Part shown: one piece after another, positions 35,012 to 44,124 of the stretch | Position numbering within the stretch: the stretch's first letter is position 1 | Layout of the letters: every line of letters begins with the position of its first letter | DNA from: an uncultured Blastocatellia bacterium | GTDB lineage: Bacteria; Acidobacteriota; Blastocatellia; Pyrinomonadales; Pyrinomonadaceae | Assembly: GCA_946480785.1 (NCBI GenBank) | Contig: CAMLLD010000001.1 | Coordinates: 62,001-126,000 of the forward strand | DNA length: 64,000 nucleotides | Reading direction: 5' to 3' | The notes under the pieces: model-generated | Seen by the model: the letters and a program-made list of their open reading frames with translations, nothing else | What the model was told of the DNA's origin: nothing | Databases searched by the model: none | Position numbers and translations under genes: made by a program

Positions 35012-35580
35012 TGGCTGCGAATCCGCCGCTGCTGCACCATCGACGCCATGCGCCGCCGCTTTATGGTGTGATTGCGGAGTATGAAAGCCCGAACGATCTG
35101 GTCCACGCGGCACGCAAAGTTTACGACGAAGGATACCGGCGGATTAATGGTTACTCGCCGTTTCCGATTGAAGAACTCTCGGAAGCGATCGGCTTCACGC
35201 ACACGCGTCTGCCGCTGATCGTGTTTATCGGCGGCGTGGTCGGCGGGCTTTCCGGGTTCTTCATGCAGTACTGGATCGAAGTGATCGACTATCCGATCAA
35301 CGTGGGCGGCAAGCCTTACAACAGTTGGCCGGCTTTCGTTCCGATCACTTTTGAAATGACGGTGCTGTTCGCGGCGTTTGCCGCGGTGCTCGGGATGCTC
35401 ATGTTGAATAAGCTGCCGCAGCCATATCATCCGGTTTTCAACGTGCCGAGTTTTGCGCTCGCCACTCGCGATCGATTCTTTCTCGCGGTGGAGGCAAACG
35501 ATCCGAAGTTTGACCACGCGAAGGTGACGGATCTGTTGAAGAGTCTTGGGGCGATCGAAGTCAGTGATGTCGAGGTTTAG
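35011..35580 (+). CDS. actD: Alternative complex III subunit ActD (DUF3341)
   Basis: A 189-residue protein with two central helices (LIVFIGGVVGGLSGFFMQY and FVPITFEMTVLFAAFAAVLGML) flanked by cytoplasmic domains. YGVIAEYESPNDLVHAARKVYDEGYRRINGYSPFPIEEL is the diagnostic DUF3341 start. It is a structural subunit of complex III. The start lies in TAATG with the actC stop, and the 3' end overlaps actE by 14 bases. Confidence 0.93.
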   Translation: MAANPPLLHHRRHAPPLYGVIAEYESPNDLVHAARKVYDEGYRRINGYSPFPIEELSEAIGFTHTRLPLIVFIGGVVGGLSGFFMQYWIEVIDYPINVGGKPYNSWPAFVPITFEMTVLFAAFAAVLGMLMLNKLPQPYHPVFNVPSFALATRDRFFLAVEANDPKFDHAKVTDLLKSLGAIEVSDVEV

Positions 35581-36232
35581 CAAAAATCTCGGTATGGTTC
35601 TCGTGTTGTTGGGCGTCTGCCTGATTGGCGGCGCGTGCCGGCAGGACATGCAGGACCAGCCAAAGATGAAGCCGTACCGCAGCACGTCATTCTTTGGCGA
35701 CGGCCTCTCGATGCGGCAGCCCGTCGAGGGCACGATCCCGCGCGGCTATCTGCGCTCCGATTCCGTTTTATTTACCGGCAAGAAGGAAAAATCCGCTCAA
35801 TCCACTCCCTCTCCGTCTCCCGCAAGCGGCAATCAAAATGCCTACGCGGATGACACGGACACGTTTCCGTTTCCGATCACTGAAGAGACTATGCAGCGCG
35901 GCCGCGAGCGCTTCGGGATCTTTTGCAGCGCCTGTCACGGTCTCAGCGGTCACGGCGACGGCATGATCGTGCGCCGCGGTTATCGCCAGGCTGCCAACTT
36001 TCACGACGATCGTTTGCGACAGGCGCCCGTGGGCCACTTCTTCGACGTGATTACAAACGGCTGGGGCGCGATGCCGTCTTACGCGCCGCAAGTGCCGGTG
36101 CAGGATCGCTGGGCCATCATCGCTTACATCCGCGCCTTGCAAGCGGCTGAACCGCAAGAAACGCAAAAAGCGCCAGTGCCGACCGGCTCGCCGACGCCGC
36201 AAGCCACGCCCGCCAGTGGAGGACACGAGTGA
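35567..36232 (+). CDS. actE: Alternative complex III subunit ActE, mono-haem cytochrome c lipoprotein
   Basis: A 221-residue protein. An N-terminal hydrophobic segment ends in a lipobox (CLIGGAC), predicting lipid anchoring on the periplasmic side. One CxxCH (CSACHGLSGHGDGMI, about residues 122-136 of the chain) binds haem, and WGAMPSYAPQVPVQDRW supplies the methionine axial ligand. Pro/Thr/Ser-rich stretches lie before the haem domain (STPSPSPASG) and at the C-terminus. It hands electrons to the oxidase subunit II cytochrome domain. The start MSRFSKN overlaps the end of actD. Confidence 0.92.
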   Translation: MSRFSKNLGMVLVLLGVCLIGGACRQDMQDQPKMKPYRSTSFFGDGLSMRQPVEGTIPRGYLRSDSVLFTGKKEKSAQSTPSPSPASGNQNAYADDTDTFPFPITEETMQRGRERFGIFCSACHGLSGHGDGMIVRRGYRQAANFHDDRLRQAPVGHFFDVITNGWGAMPSYAPQVPVQDRWAIIAYIRALQAAEPQETQKAPVPTGSPTPQATPASGGHE

Positions 36233-37404
36233 TGAGTACATCATTCAATCCTCCATCGTACGGATCGTTTCAACGACGCGCGTTCATCGCCGGCGGCGTG
36301 TTGCTGGTGTTGCTGCTGGTCGCGTTGTTCATCAACCCGGCGCAGTTTTTCCGCGCCTATCTAATTGGCTGGACGTTTTGGACCGGACTCGCCGTCGGCT
36401 CGCTGGCTCTCTTGATGTTGCAGCACCTGACCGGCGGCGGCTGGGGACTCGTCATTCGCCGCGTGCTCGAAGCCGCAACGCGCACCCTGCCGTTTATGGC
36501 GGTGCTCTTCATTCCGATCATTCTCGGCTCGCATTCGCTTTACTCATGGACGCATCAGGAAGAACTGGCGGAGCATCCGGTCGTGCAGTTCAAGTCGCCG
36601 TACTTGAACGTGCCGTTCTTTACTGTGCGCGCGATCATTTACTTCGGCGTGTGGATTACGCTCGCGTACTTCCTGAATCGCTGGTCGCTCCTGCAGGACC
36701 GCACGGCTGAAAATCGTTACGCGAAGCGCATGCGCGTGCTGAGCGGCCCGGGCATGGTCGCGCTGATCTTTGCCGTCACGTTTGCTTCGATCGATTGGTA
36801 CATGTCGCTCGAGCCCGAATGGTTTTCGACGATCTACGGCTTCATCTTTGTCGCCTCGTGGAGTTTGAGCGGGCTCGCGTTTGTGATCGCGGCGATGGCG
36901 GTGCTTGTTAAAGATCAACCGCTGGCGCGCATCGTCAAGCCGCTACACTTCCAGGATCTCGGCAAACTGATGCTTGCGCTCGTGATGCTGTGGGCCTACT
37001 TCGCCTTTTCGCAGTATCTGATCATCTGGTCCGGTAATTTGCCGGAAGAGATCGTCTACTACCTCGAACGCCAGCATGGTATTTGGGGTGTGGTCATCAT
37101 CGGGATCTTCCTGCTGCACTTCGCGGCGCCCTTTCTGTTTCTCTTATCGCGCGACCTGAAACGTACTCCCGGCCGGCTGATGCTGGTGGCGCTGCTCGTG
37201 ATGGTGATGCGCATGGTCGATCTGCTATGGATGCTCGTGCCGGCGTTTCACGGACATACCTGGGTTTGGTTATGCGCGATCGCGTTGATTGCTTTTGGCG
37301 GGTTGTGGCTCGGCTTGTTTGCGTGGCAGTTGAGTAAGAGAGCGTTGATTCCGATCAACGATCCGCAGTTTGAATCGGTAATGGCCACGGATGCACACAG
37401 ATGA
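36232..37404 (+). CDS. actF: Alternative complex III subunit ActF, second quinol-binding membrane subunit
   Basis: A 390-residue polytopic protein with about ten helices, distantly related to ActC. HSLYSWTHQEELAEHPVVQFKSPYLN, RAIIYFGVWITLAYFLNRWS and FASIDWYMSLEPEWFSTIYG are typical of the family, as are SQYLIIWSGNLPEEIVYY and RMVDLLWMLVPAFHGH. The ATG at 36232 shares a base with the actE stop; a GTG at 36229 is possible. The last few codons lie in an ACACGGA-type repeat (37384-37410), so the C-terminal MATDAHR is repeat-encoded. Confidence 0.93.
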   Translation: MSTSFNPPSYGSFQRRAFIAGGVLLVLLLVALFINPAQFFRAYLIGWTFWTGLAVGSLALLMLQHLTGGGWGLVIRRVLEAATRTLPFMAVLFIPIILGSHSLYSWTHQEELAEHPVVQFKSPYLNVPFFTVRAIIYFGVWITLAYFLNRWSLLQDRTAENRYAKRMRVLSGPGMVALIFAVTFASIDWYMSLEPEWFSTIYGFIFVASWSLSGLAFVIAAMAVLVKDQPLARIVKPLHFQDLGKLMLALVMLWAYFAFSQYLIIWSGNLPEEIVYYLERQHGIWGVVIIGIFLLHFAAPFLFLLSRDLKRTPGRLMLVALLVMVMRMVDLLWMLVPAFHGHTWVWLCAIALIAFGGLWLGLFAWQLSKRALIPINDPQFESVMATDAHR

Positions 37405-37410
37405 CACGGA
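37384..37410. repeat. Copy of the CCAC(A/G)GA..ACACGGA repeat at the actF 3' end
   Basis: GCCACGGATGCACACAGATG continuing with ACACGGA resembles the left arm of the element at 24060-24078. It covers the last codons and stop of actF and the first codons of the next gene. No inverted partner is seen nearby. Confidence 0.55.
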
Positions 37411-37985
37411 ACGGAAGACATAACGGACACCGCGGCGACGGTCATAAGACTGACACGCCGGACGTTTCGCACATTCGCAACGAGGCAGTGGGGCACGAGA
37501 GAAGCGACGTCAGCGTGCGGGGCGTCGTCATGTTTTGTGTGGTGCTGGGCATTTCGATCGCGATCGTGTCGTTCGGTGTGCGGATCATGTTTGGCTACTT
37601 CAACGCCGAGGAAGCGAAGACGCCGCCGCCTGGTCCAATGGCGCTGTCCAGTTCGGAACGATTGCCGCCCGAACCACGTCTGCAGGCTGCGCCCGGCTTT
37701 GGCGCCACACTCGACGACGGACAGCGAGTCAAGCTTGAAAACCAGGCGCCACAGGCGGAGTACAAAGTTTTGCGCGAACAGTGGGAGAAAGAGTTGCACG
37801 GCGAGTTGAAAGACCAGTCGGGCAATCCCGTCAGCATGCCGATCGACCAGGCGATGAAGCAGGTCGTGTCCGGAAATGCTTTGCCTGCGCGCGCGCAGAC
37901 TGCGCCGGGAAAACTTCAGGACTACGCGATCAGTTTGCCGTCGGATTCAAGCTCCGGGCGCGAGACAATAAAGAGACTGCAATGA
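37401..37985 (+). CDS. Membrane-anchored protein of the complex III/oxidase operon, unknown function
   Basis: A 194-residue protein with a polar, His/Asp-rich N-terminus, one transmembrane helix (VVMFCVVLGISIAIVSFGVRIMF, about 42-64) and a periplasmic part with LPPEPRLQAAPGFGATLDDGQ and VSMPIDQAMKQVV motifs. Similar small anchored proteins with EPRLQ segments occur between actF and sco in other such operons. Its place suggests a role in assembling or bridging complex III and oxidase; this is inference. The first codons are repeat-derived, so the real start may be internal (for example the GTG before RGVVMF). Its stop overlaps the sco start (ATGA). Confidence 0.72.
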   Translation: MTRNGRHNGHRGDGHKTDTPDVSHIRNEAVGHERSDVSVRGVVMFCVVLGISIAIVSFGVRIMFGYFNAEEAKTPPPGPMALSSSERLPPEPRLQAAPGFGATLDDGQRVKLENQAPQAEYKVLREQWEKELHGELKDQSGNPVSMPIDQAMKQVVSGNALPARAQTAPGKLQDYAISLPSDSSSGRETIKRLQ

Positions 37986-38878
37986 AATCAAGCGGGAAAG
38001 TTTTATTAGTGATTTCGTGGGTGACGCTCGCGTGGGCCACTGTGCCGGCGCAAGCGCCGCCGGGACCGAGCTCGCCGCTTTACGGCGCGCGGCCCGAGTC
38101 GGGAGCTGTTTCATCCGGCTTACCGGCGCCGTTGCGCGACGTAAAGATCGAACAGAAATTGAACCAGCAGTTGCCGCTGGATCTTACGTTTCGCGACGAA
38201 AGCGGACGTGAAGTGAAACTCGGCGATTTCTTCGGCCGCAAACCGGTCGTGCTCGCGTTCGTCTACTACGACTGCCCGATGCTCTGCACGCAAGTGCTCA
38301 ACGGCATGGTCACGTCATTTCGCGTGCTGCCGTTTGAGATCGGCAAAGATTACGACGTGGTAACGATCAGCTTCGATCCGCGCGAAACCCCGGCGCTCGC
38401 CCAGAAGAAAAAGAGCGTCTACGTCAATTACCTGCCCGAGAAGATGCGCGCCGACGCCACGAGCGGTTGGCACTTCCTGACGGGCGACGAAGCGAACATT
38501 CAAAAGATCACCGAAGCCGCGGGCTTTTACTATCGCTACGACGAAAAGACGCAGCAGTTTGCGCACGCGAGCGGCATCATGCTCGCCACTTCAGGCGGAA
38601 AACTTTCGCGCTACTACTACGGCATCGAGTACGCCGCGCGCGACCTGCGGCTCGGCCTGATCGAAACGGCCGCCGGCAAGATCGGTTCGCCTGTCGATCA
38701 ATTGCTGCTTTACTGCTACCACTACGATCCGGCAACGGGTAAATACGGCGCCGCAGTGATGAACATCGTGCGCCTCGCGGGCGGTCTCACGATCCTCGGT
38801 ATTCTCGCGTTGCTGGTATTTCTGAAGCCGCGCAAACGCGCCGTGACGGAACCGAAAACCGAAGGAGCGGCCCTGTGA
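37982..38878 (+). CDS. SCO1/SenC-family copper chaperone
   Basis: A 298-residue protein with an N-terminal signal (VLLVISWVTLAWATVPAQA), a thioredoxin-fold SCO domain and a C-terminal transmembrane helix (AGGLTILGILALLVFL). The copper site is CPMLC (CxxxC), with the third ligand histidine in FAHASGIMLATSGG. It delivers copper to the CuA centre of subunit II, encoded next. A C-terminal anchor is seen in other SCO proteins of complex III operons. Start at 37982 is set by the ATGA overlap; a longer open frame upstream is a shadow. Confidence 0.93.
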   Translation: MKSSGKVLLVISWVTLAWATVPAQAPPGPSSPLYGARPESGAVSSGLPAPLRDVKIEQKLNQQLPLDLTFRDESGREVKLGDFFGRKPVVLAFVYYDCPMLCTQVLNGMVTSFRVLPFEIGKDYDVVTISFDPRETPALAQKKKSVYVNYLPEKMRADATSGWHFLTGDEANIQKITEAAGFYYRYDEKTQQFAHASGIMLATSGGKLSRYYYGIEYAARDLRLGLIETAAGKIGSPVDQLLLYCYHYDPATGKYGAAVMNIVRLAGGLTILGILALLVFLKPRKRAVTEPKTEGAAL

Positions 38879-39924
38879 TGCAGTTGTGGCAATCATGGAT
38901 TCCGCTGATTCCGGAGAGCGCGTCCACGTTTTCGTGGCGCGTTGACGCGCTCTATTTCTACCTGTCAGGCGTGACGCTCTTCTTTTCGCTGCTGATCTCG
39001 GCGACCTTGATCTTCTTCGTCATTCGTTACCGGCGGCGCACGCCGTATGAGATTCCGCGTCCGGTCGCGGGCTCGCACAAACTCGAAACTCTATGGACCG
39101 TGATTCCCTTCCTGATCGCGATGACGATGTTCGGCTGGGGCGCGCGGCTTTACTTCGAGCAGTACAAGCCACCGCAAAACGCGATGGAGATTTACGTCGT
39201 CGGCAAGCAGTGGATGTGGAAACTGCAACACGCCACCGGTCAGCGCGAGATCAACGAGCTGCACATTCCGGTCGGGCGCAAGGTCAAATTGATCATGACC
39301 TCGGAAGACGTGATTCACGACTTCTTCGTGCCCGCGTTTCGCACGAAGGCCGACGTCGTTCCGGGCCGCTACACGACGATTTGGTTTGAAGCGACGAAGC
39401 CCGGCAAGTATCACCTGCTCTGCGCGGAGTACTGCGGCATGAACCACTCGGGCATGACCGGCTCGGTGTACGTGATGGAGCCGCGCGAGTTTGATAACTG
39501 GCTCAGCGGCAACGCGGGTAACGCGAGCCCGGCCGCGGCGGGCCGTGAGTTGTTCCAGACGCTCGGCTGCGCTTCGTGTCACGGCGCGAACGGCGAAGGC
39601 GGGCGTGGTCCAACTCTCGCCGGACTCATCGGCAGACAAACGCCGCTCGAAGGCGGACAAAGTATCAAAGCCGATGAGGCTTACATTCGCGAGTCGATTC
39701 TGAATCCGCAGGCGAAGATCGTCGCGGGTTTTCCGCCGATCATGCCGACGTTTCAGGGCCAGGTTTCAGAGGATCAGTTAGTACAGTTAGTCGCATTCAT
39801 TAAATCATTGTCGCCTGGCGGAACCACCGCGCCTGCGGGCACGGGCGCGGGCGCCGCTTCGCAGGCAGCGACTCCGCTTCCTTCGCCGAGGGCGTCAGGT
39901 TCGCCCACGGAAAATATCCACTAG
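38878..39924 (+). CDS. coxB: Cytochrome c oxidase subunit II with fused cytochrome c domain
   Basis: A 348-residue protein with two N-terminal helices ([21 protein letters not shown] and [17 protein letters not shown]), then the cupredoxin domain. CuA ligands are in [12 protein letters not shown] (His near residue 147) and [12 protein letters not shown] (near 182-193). A class I cytochrome c domain follows, with CASCH at 231-235 and the methionine in PPIMPTFQG. So the protein is a caa3-type subunit II. The tail is Ala/Pro/Ser-rich. TGATG overlap with the SCO gene. Confidence 0.96.
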   Translation: MQLWQSWIPLIPESASTFSWRVDALYFYLSGVTLFFSLLISATLIFFVIRYRRRTPYEIPRPVAGSHKLETLWTVIPFLIAMTMFGWGARLYFEQYKPPQNAMEIYVVGKQWMWKLQHATGQREINELHIPVGRKVKLIMTSEDVIHDFFVPAFRTKADVVPGRYTTIWFEATKPGKYHLLCAEYCGMNHSGMTGSVYVMEPREFDNWLSGNAGNASPAAAGRELFQTLGCASCHGANGEGGRGPTLAGLIGRQTPLEGGQSIKADEAYIRESILNPQAKIVAGFPPIMPTFQGQVSEDQLVQLVAFIKSLSPGGTTAPAGTGAGAASQAATPLPSPRASGSPTENIH

Positions 39925-39943
39925 GCGCGGGGATAAGGTTTTT

Positions 39944-41608
39944 ATGCAAGCAATAGAGTCATTCGAAGTACCAACACCACCAAAGGTCAACTACATCAAC
40001 GCGCAATACGGGTTGAAGTCGTGGTTGTTGACCAAGGACCACAAGCGCATCGCGCTGCTTTATCTCGCGTCGATCACGTTCTTCTTCTTCATCGGCGGCA
40101 TTTACGCGATGATGATCCGCCTCGAGCTGCTGACGCCACAAGGCGACCTGTTGCAATCGACCACTTACAACAAGGTGTTCACGCAGCACGGCATCATCAT
40201 GGTGTTTTTCTTTCTCATCCCGTCGATACCGGCGACGCTGGGAAACTTCCTGATCCCGATGATGATTGGCGCGAAAGATCTCGCCTTTCCCAGGATCAAT
40301 CTGCTCAGTTGGTATATCTACATGGTCGGCGGCATCGTCACGATTTACGCTTTGCTCGCCGGCGGCGTGGACACCGGCTGGACGTTCTACACGCCGTTCA
40401 GCACGACGTTTTCAAACTCTTACGTTGTCGCCACCGGTCTCGGCATCTTCATCAACGGCTTTTCGTCGATCCTGACCGGACTCAATTTCATCGTCACGGT
40501 GCACACGATGCGCGCGCCCGGCATGACCTGGTTTCGCATGCCGCTCTTTATCTGGTCGATGTATGCGACCAGCCTGATCATGATCCTCGGCACCCCCGTG
40601 ATCGCGATCACGATCCTGCTCGTCGCGTTTGAACGCATCGCGCGCGTGGGTATTTTCGATCCGGCACTCGGCGGCGATCCGATCCTGTTTCAGCACATGT
40701 TTTGGTTCTACTCGCACCCGGCTGTCTACATCATGGTCTTGCCTGGGATGGGCGTGATCAGCGAACTGATCGCCAACTTCTCGCGCAAGAACATTTTTGG
40801 CTACAGCTTCGTGGCGTTCTCGAGTCTCGCGATCGCGGTGTTTGGTTTCCTCGTTTGGGGCCACCACTTGTTCGTGACGCCGCAGTCGGTCTACGCCGGA
40901 ATGATCTTTTCGTTTCTCAGTTTCGCGGTCGCGATTCCGTCCGCGATCAAGGTGTTCAACTGGACCGCCACGCTCTACAAGTCGTCGATCTCTTACGACA
41001 CGCCGATGCTTTACGCGCTCGGGTTCATCGGGCTGTTTACGATCGGCGGCATGACGGGACTGTTTCTGGCGTCGCTCGCTACCGACGTGCATTTGAGTGA
41101 CACGTATTTCGTCATCGCCCACTTCCACTACATCATGGTCGGCGGCACGCTGATGGCCTATCTCGGCGGGCTGCATTACTGGTGGCCGAAGATCAGCGGC
41201 CGCATGTATCCCGAAGGCTGGGGACGTTTCAGTGCGCTTGTGATCTTCGTCGGTTTCAACCTGACGTTTCTGCCGCAGTTCGTCGCGGGTTATCTCGGGA
41301 TGCCGCGACGTTATCACGCGTATCCGCCGGAGTTTCAGGTGTTCAATGTGCTGTCCAGCGCGGGCGCGTCGATCCTCGGATTCGGGATGTTGATTCCCGC
41401 GATCTACTTCATCTGGTCGATGCGTTACGGCAAACACGCCGAAGCGAATCCGTGGCATTTGCCGGGACTCGAGTGGCGCACGCAATCGCCGCCGCCGACT
41501 GAGAATTTCGAAGTGACGCCGATCGTGACCTGGGACGCTTACGAATTTGCGCCGCGCGAAGAGACAGAAGTGATCGGGAAATTTGGTCCGGAACTCGCGC
41601 AGAACTAA
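39944..41608 (+). CDS. coxA: Cytochrome c oxidase subunit I, A2 type
   Basis: A 554-residue haem-copper oxidase with twelve helices. The segment [17 protein letters not shown] places Tyr256-Ser257 before the CuB histidine and has alanine where A1-type enzymes carry glutamate (HPEVY), which marks the A2 family with the YS proton path. Tyr262 of the same segment would be the histidine-linked tyrosine. WGHHLFV holds the CuB histidine pair and [13 protein letters not shown] the haem ligands. A Shine-Dalgarno-like GGGGATAAGG precedes the ATG. It accepts electrons from subunit II and reduces oxygen. Confidence 0.97.
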   Translation: MQAIESFEVPTPPKVNYINAQYGLKSWLLTKDHKRIALLYLASITFFFFIGGIYAMMIRLELLTPQGDLLQSTTYNKVFTQHGIIMVFFFLIPSIPATLGNFLIPMMIGAKDLAFPRINLLSWYIYMVGGIVTIYALLAGGVDTGWTFYTPFSTTFSNSYVVATGLGIFINGFSSILTGLNFIVTVHTMRAPGMTWFRMPLFIWSMYATSLIMILGTPVIAITILLVAFERIARVGIFDPALGGDPILFQHMFWFYSHPAVYIMVLPGMGVISELIANFSRKNIFGYSFVAFSSLAIAVFGFLVWGHHLFVTPQSVYAGMIFSFLSFAVAIPSAIKVFNWTATLYKSSISYDTPMLYALGFIGLFTIGGMTGLFLASLATDVHLSDTYFVIAHFHYIMVGGTLMAYLGGLHYWWPKISGRMYPEGWGRFSALVIFVGFNLTFLPQFVAGYLGMPRRYHAYPPEFQVFNVLSSAGASILGFGMLIPAIYFIWSMRYGKHAEANPWHLPGLEWRTQSPPPTENFEVTPIVTWDAYEFAPREETEVIGKFGPELAQN

Positions 41609-41620
41609 AGAGGAGTTATT

Positions 41621-42373
41621 TTGGTCGAAGCTGAAGCAACAACTCAGGAAGTACACGGGCATCGCGCGCTCCAGCACCATTTCGAAAACATGGAGCAGCA
41701 GCGCGAGGCGGGAACGCTCGGCATGTGGGTGTTTCTCGTTACCGAGATCATGTTCTTCGGCGGGATGTTTCTCGCCTACACGGTCTATCGCTCGCTCTAT
41801 CCGGCGGCGTTTGCTTCAGCCAGCAATCACCTCGACATCACGCTCGGCGCGGTCAACACGGGCGTGCTGATTCTCAGCAGCTTCACGATGGCGATGGCCG
41901 TCTATTTCACGCAGATCGGCAGGCAGCGGGCGCCGGTGATCTGTCTCGTGTTGACGCTGGTGCTGGGCCTGACGTTTCTGGGTATCAAGGCCGTCGAGTA
42001 TCACGACAAATACGTCGATCGATTAGTTCCGGGTTACCTGATTCCGAGCCGGCCGTTTGGCCCGGAAGTGCAGCAGGAAGGACAGCCGTTCGATGAGCAC
42101 AAGCTGCACCTTTTGCCCGGCGCGACGGTGCGGCAGGTCGAGATGTTCTACTGGATTTACTTCGCGATGACGGGTATGCACGCGCTGCACATGATCATCG
42201 GCGCGGGCCTGTTGCTGGTTTTGATCTACTTATCTTTGAAGGGGCGTTTCGATCCTGAGTATCACAGTCCGGTGGAGGTGGTCGGGCTTTACTGGCACTT
42301 CGTCGACATCATCTGGATATTTCTGTTTCCGTTGCTGTACCTGCTCGGGCGGCATCTCGAGCATGGTGGATAG
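41621..42373 (+). CDS. coxC: Cytochrome c oxidase subunit III
   Basis: A 250-residue protein with about five to seven helices. LGMWVFLVTEIMFFGGMFLAYTVYR is the family's opening helix pattern and MFYWIYFAMTGMHALHMIIG with VEVVGLYWHFVDIIWIFLFPLLYL the closing part. The reading frame begins with TTG at 41621, preceded by AGAGGAG at a good distance, so an unusual start codon is likely. A hydrophilic loop around residues 125-165 (SRPFGPEVQQEGQPFDEH) is typical of the A2 group. Confidence 0.95.
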   Translation: MVEAEATTQEVHGHRALQHHFENMEQQREAGTLGMWVFLVTEIMFFGGMFLAYTVYRSLYPAAFASASNHLDITLGAVNTGVLILSSFTMAMAVYFTQIGRQRAPVICLVLTLVLGLTFLGIKAVEYHDKYVDRLVPGYLIPSRPFGPEVQQEGQPFDEHKLHLLPGATVRQVEMFYWIYFAMTGMHALHMIIGAGLLLVLIYLSLKGRFDPEYHSPVEVVGLYWHFVDIIWIFLFPLLYLLGRHLEHGG

Positions 42374-42379
42374 TTTGTC

Positions 42380-42679
42380 ATGAGCGAACACATAGTTCCG
42401 GTCAGAATCTATCTCACGATTTTCGGGGCGCTGCTGCTGGGCACCGGGCTGACGGTCGCCGCGGCGTTTGTAGATTTTCCGTGGCAGTTCAATACGATTG
42501 TCGCGCTGACGATCGCGGTGGCGAAAGCAACGCTCGTTGTGCTGTATTTCATGCACGTGCGCTACAGCTCACGGCTCGTGTGGCTGATCGTGGGAGCAGC
42601 GTTGTTCTGGATGGCGATTATGTTTTCGCTGACCTTCAGCGACTACTTCACCCGCAACTGGCTCTCAGTCGGCTACTAA
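42380..42679 (+). CDS. coxD: Cytochrome c oxidase subunit IV-type protein
   Basis: A 99-residue protein with three helices, matching the prokaryotic subunit IV (COX4_pro) family: an opening YLTIFGALLLGTGLTVAAAF, the core IAVAKATLVVLYFMHVRYSS and a third helix ending FTRNW. It stabilises the oxidase complex. It is the last gene of the operon; the next gene, ten bases on, is on the opposite strand and I see no clear terminator. Confidence 0.93.
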   Translation: MSEHIVPVRIYLTIFGALLLGTGLTVAAAFVDFPWQFNTIVALTIAVAKATLVVLYFMHVRYSSRLVWLIVGAALFWMAIMFSLTFSDYFTRNWLSVGY

Positions 42680-42689
42680 CCTGTCAGAA

Positions 42690-43052
42690 TCACTGCGGTA
42701 TGTCACTGCGATGCAGCGACTCCTCCTTGACTTCGATCACGCGTTTACAGGCTGGACAGTTGAGTCGGATGGTAGCGTCTGAAGTCTTGATTGGCGCTCC
42801 GCAATACGGGCAAACGCCCGCGACTTCGTTGCGATGAAACAGGTCGCGCACCATGAACACCGGCAGGAAGAGTCCCGCTAGCAGCAGTGGGATGCCGAAG
42901 AGGAGACCAATCGTGGCGCTTTGGCCAAACGTCAGGCTGATGACCAGGCCCGCAAGAAAAAGTACGAGGCCGAGAGTAATGCTGAATGAGAAGCTGTAAG
43001 CACTGTCGAACGTGCGCCCCGGTTTGGCGACTTCCGGTCGATTCTGATTCAT
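42690..43052 (-). CDS. Two-helix membrane protein with C-terminal zinc ribbon, unknown function
   Basis: A 120-residue protein. Two helices (SITLGLVLFLAGLVISL and IGLLFGIPLLLAGLFLPVFMV) are followed by a zinc ribbon with CPYCGAPIK and CPACKRVIE (two CxxC knuckles). The minus-strand start is preceded by AGGAGGT at a good distance, supporting the ATG at 43052. Function unknown; it may sense or bind metal at the membrane face. Converges on the oxidase operon. Confidence 0.82.
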   Translation of the reverse strand: MNQNRPEVAKPGRTFDSAYSFSFSITLGLVLFLAGLVISLTFGQSATIGLLFGIPLLLAGLFLPVFMVRDLFHRNEVAGVCPYCGAPIKTSDATIRLNCPACKRVIEVKEESLHRSDIPQ

Positions 43053-43090
43053 TTTCCGAGACCTCCTGGAGGGTTGGTAGTGCCGACTTT

Positions 43091-43120
43091 ACCACAGATC
43101 CACGGGTTCCGTGGTAGTCT
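43091..43120. other. Hairpin in the divergent region before the ferredoxin-like gene
   Basis: CCACGG (43100-43105) and CCGTGG (43109-43114) form a six-base stem in a region whose ACCACAGATCCACGG resembles the repeat arms at 24060 and 37384. It lies about 15-30 bases before the ATG at 43130 and might be an operator or a repeat remnant. Confidence 0.35.
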
Positions 43121-43129
43121 CAAACTAAT

Positions 43130-44113
43130 ATGACTTCCTTTGAAAACTTTCTTAACCAGCAGGATGAAGAGGCATGGTCGGGCGCGCTGACCACGCTATT
43201 GCGATCGATTCACGAAGTCGATCGCAATGCGACGCAGATCTGGTTTTCGTTTTATCCGCTCGGGCTGTTTCTGGCGTTGCAGCGGGCTGAGGATCCGGCG
43301 AAGCTCGCGCAGCAGTTGTTGATACAGGGCGACTATTCGTTGCGCGATCAGATCGATTCGTCGCACACGTTTCTTTACGGGCATCGTTACTGGCCGGAGG
43401 TCAAAGCGGCTACGCAAACACATGCGCGCGAGTTCGCGTCGGTGAATATGGCGGCTTCGAGTGCTTCCTTGGCTGAGCAGATTCTCGCGGTGGCGCAGAA
43501 AGCTGCTGCGGCTGCGAAGGTTGAGCAATCTTTAGTTGTCGGCATGACCGCGGTCGCGTTTATGACGCTGCGGCAGGTGGGGCTCGAGGCGTTTGAGCAA
43601 GCGGCGGGAAAGATGCTGCTCGACCGCAAGCACGCGCATAAGTCGGCCGAACAGGTGTTGCGCGAACGCGCGAAGGACGACAGTCAGGGGATGCTCGGCT
43701 TTCTCCGCACGGTGAATAAGAAGTGGACCGTGACTTACGACGAGAACGACGACGCGGCGAAGTATCGCCTCAATCATGTTCAGGACCTCGCGTGGGGCGC
43801 AGCTGAGGATCGTTCGAAGAACTGGCGCGAGGTCGATCCGCGGCGGATCGAGGGACCGATTCCGGTTGAGTGTCGCTCGGCGTCGTGTGGGACGTGTTGG
43901 GTGGGAGTGCTTGGCGGCGCGGAAAAGCTTTCAGACGTTGCGGCGCGTGAGGGAAAGAAGATCAAAGAGTTCGGCTACATCGACACCCCCGAACCCAAAC
44001 CCCTGATTCGTCTCGCCTGCCAGGCCCAGGCCTACGGCGCCGTCTCCATCGTCATCCCACCGTGGAACGGCGTGTTCGGAAAGTATCTAAAAAGCCTGAA
44101 GCAGGAGTCGTAA
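43130..44113 (+). CDS. Protein with C-terminal 2Fe-2S ferredoxin domain and unknown helical N-domain
   Basis: A 327-residue cytosolic protein. Residues 1 to about 235 form an unfamiliar, mostly helical domain with LIQGDYSLRDQIDSSHTFLYGHRYWPEV, a conserved-looking His/Tyr cluster. The C-terminus is a plant-type ferredoxin domain with Cys248, Cys253, Cys256 (CRSASCGTC) and Cys297 (RLACQA) at the right spacing for a 2Fe-2S cluster. The partner is unknown; its place beside the respiratory operon is suggestive but not proof of a link. Confidence 0.82.
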   Translation: MTSFENFLNQQDEEAWSGALTTLLRSIHEVDRNATQIWFSFYPLGLFLALQRAEDPAKLAQQLLIQGDYSLRDQIDSSHTFLYGHRYWPEVKAATQTHAREFASVNMAASSASLAEQILAVAQKAAAAAKVEQSLVVGMTAVAFMTLRQVGLEAFEQAAGKMLLDRKHAHKSAEQVLRERAKDDSQGMLGFLRTVNKKWTVTYDENDDAAKYRLNHVQDLAWGAAEDRSKNWREVDPRRIEGPIPVECRSASCGTCWVGVLGGAEKLSDVAAREGKKIKEFGYIDTPEPKPLIRLACQAQAYGAVSIVIPPWNGVFGKYLKSLKQES

Positions 44114-44124
44114 CACTCCACTAA

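Noticed and set aside
33932..35113. Long minus-strand frame (393 codons) opposite actC
   Set aside because: Arg/His/Asp-rich shadow of a conserved membrane protein.
40412..41680. Long minus-strand frame (422 codons) opposite coxA
   Set aside because: Shadow; charged composition and no recognisable domain.
42905..42925. GCGCTTTGGCCAAA inside the zinc-ribbon membrane protein, like the centre of the repeat at 19153
   Set aside because: It lies in a coding helix, lacks the GGAGTGCG arms and is probably coincidence.
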